Assembly (NCBI GenBank): GCA_017411585.1
Contig: JAFQPV010000333.1
Coordinates: 1-6,045, forward strand
Direction: 5' to 3'
DNA from: Clostridia bacterium
GTDB lineage: Bacteria > Bacillota > Clostridia > UBA1381 > UMGS1253
Length of the DNA: 6,045 bases
Positions within the stretch are counted from its first letter, which is position 1; the number at the start of each line of letters is the position of its first letter. Under the pieces are notes generated by a model. The model was not told the DNA's origin. It did not search any database and saw nothing but the letters and a program-made list of their open reading frames with translations. A program made the translations under genes and the position numbers. Below are positions 5,867-6,045 of the stretch, one piece after another.

Positions 5867-5966
5867 CCCTCCACCACCTTCGGTGGTCCCCCTCCGGAAT
5901 CCTCCCACCGTCTACGACGGTCCCCCCTCCTTTAGGCAAGGAGGGCTTTGCAAGGGAGGCTTTTTA
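5867..5966. repeat. G/C-rich multi-hairpin palindromic repeat element
   Basis: Three perfect hairpins lie in tandem: 5873-5878 with 5882-5887 (6 bp, 3-nt loop), 5907-5912 with 5916-5921 (6 bp, 3-nt loop), and 5925-5932 with 5938-5945 (8 bp, 5-nt loop). CCCTCC at 5867-5872 can pair with GGGAGG at 5954-5959 to close all three into a branched structure. A TTTTT run (5961-5965) follows the last arm, so on the + strand it could act as a terminator for the folate operon. The composition differs sharply from the flanking A/T-rich DNA. The sequence resembles dispersed intergenic repeats I recall from clostridial genomes; copy number cannot be judged from one window. Confidence 0.75.
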
Positions 5967-5978
5967 TTTCGCCAAAAC

Positions 5979-6008
5979 TCGACAATCCTTATATAAAAAC
6001 TGTATAAT
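5979..6008 (+). promoter_or_regulatory. Sigma-A-type promoter reading out of the right edge
   Basis: TCGACA (5979-5984, 5/6 match to the -35) and a perfect TATAAT (6003-6008) are separated by 18 nt. Predicted start near 6015. About 30 nt of leader remain, including AGGGG (6022-6026), but no convincing start codon before the window ends. Confidence 0.72.
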
Positions 6009-6045
6009 CTGGATGCCACACAGGGGAAACATTTTTGATTTAGAC

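Noticed and set aside
5867..5966. CRISPR-like or tRNA-like structure
   Set aside because: The repeated CCTCC-hairpin units have no uniform spacers, and the branched fold lacks tRNA-conserved T-loop and acceptor features; an intergenic palindromic repeat explains it better.
5718..5996. 92-aa open frame on the + strand downstream of the cyclo-ligase
   Set aside because: It runs through the hairpin repeat and antisense to the DUF559 remnant, has no ribosome site, and its product (Pro-rich low-complexity middle) resembles no family.
6022..6045. Possible ATT-initiated gene start or riboswitch leader at the right edge
   Set aside because: AGGGG is followed 4 nt later by ATT and an open frame, but only a few codons are visible and ATT starts are rare. 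Too little leader is present to recognise any riboswitch class.

Overview
The window looks like chromosomal DNA from an anaerobic, probably spore-forming member of the Clostridia (Bacillota), perhaps an Oscillospiraceae/Lachnospiraceae-type gut organism. The basis is strong AGGAGG ribosome binding sites, moderate G+C, a SleC-like spore-cortex lytic protein family, a possible sigma-E promoter, and a palindromic repeat next to a DUF559 remnant of a kind I recall from clostridial genomes. The taxonomic call is inference.

Layout. (1) Bases 1-620, + strand: the 3' two-thirds of a gluconate 5-dehydrogenase (SDR family), cut by the window edge and closed by a strong terminator at 645-679. That terminator also serves the convergent operon. 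(2) Bases 689-3375, - strand: a compact three-gene operon. In transcription order it encodes a 128-aa transthyretin/carboxypeptidase-regulatory-like beta domain protein, a 474-aa SleC-like protein (SpoIID-type lytic transglycosylase domain plus three peptidoglycan-binding domains), and a 290-aa protein with two more peptidoglycan-binding-like modules and a disordered tail. The first two genes together reproduce the domain order of single-chain SleC-type cortex-lytic proteins, so the enzyme appears split into two adjacent, coupled genes. A sigma-E-like promoter (3406-3434) sits at a sensible distance upstream, which fits mother-cell expression during sporulation.

(3) Bases 3376-3506: divergent promoter region, with the sigma-E-like promoter to the left and a sigma-A-like promoter (3446-3473) to the right. 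(4) Bases 3507-5699, + strand: a tight operon of a DUF2156 protein, a GNAT acetyltransferase and 5-formyltetrahydrofolate cyclo-ligase, with intergenic gaps of 1 and 8 nt. (5) Bases 5700-6045: no intact gene. It holds a decayed DUF559-family ORF on the - strand (5779-5862), directly preceded by a G/C-rich multi-hairpin repeat (5867-5966) whose end supplies that ORF's Shine-Dalgarno sequence. A good sigma-A promoter (5979-6008) points out of the right edge.

The most interesting points are the split SleC-like operon with its candidate sporulation promoter, the roughly 95-residue module repeated across two neighbouring genes, and the repeat plus DUF559 unit. No CRISPR array, tRNA, rRNA, transposase or phage gene was seen.
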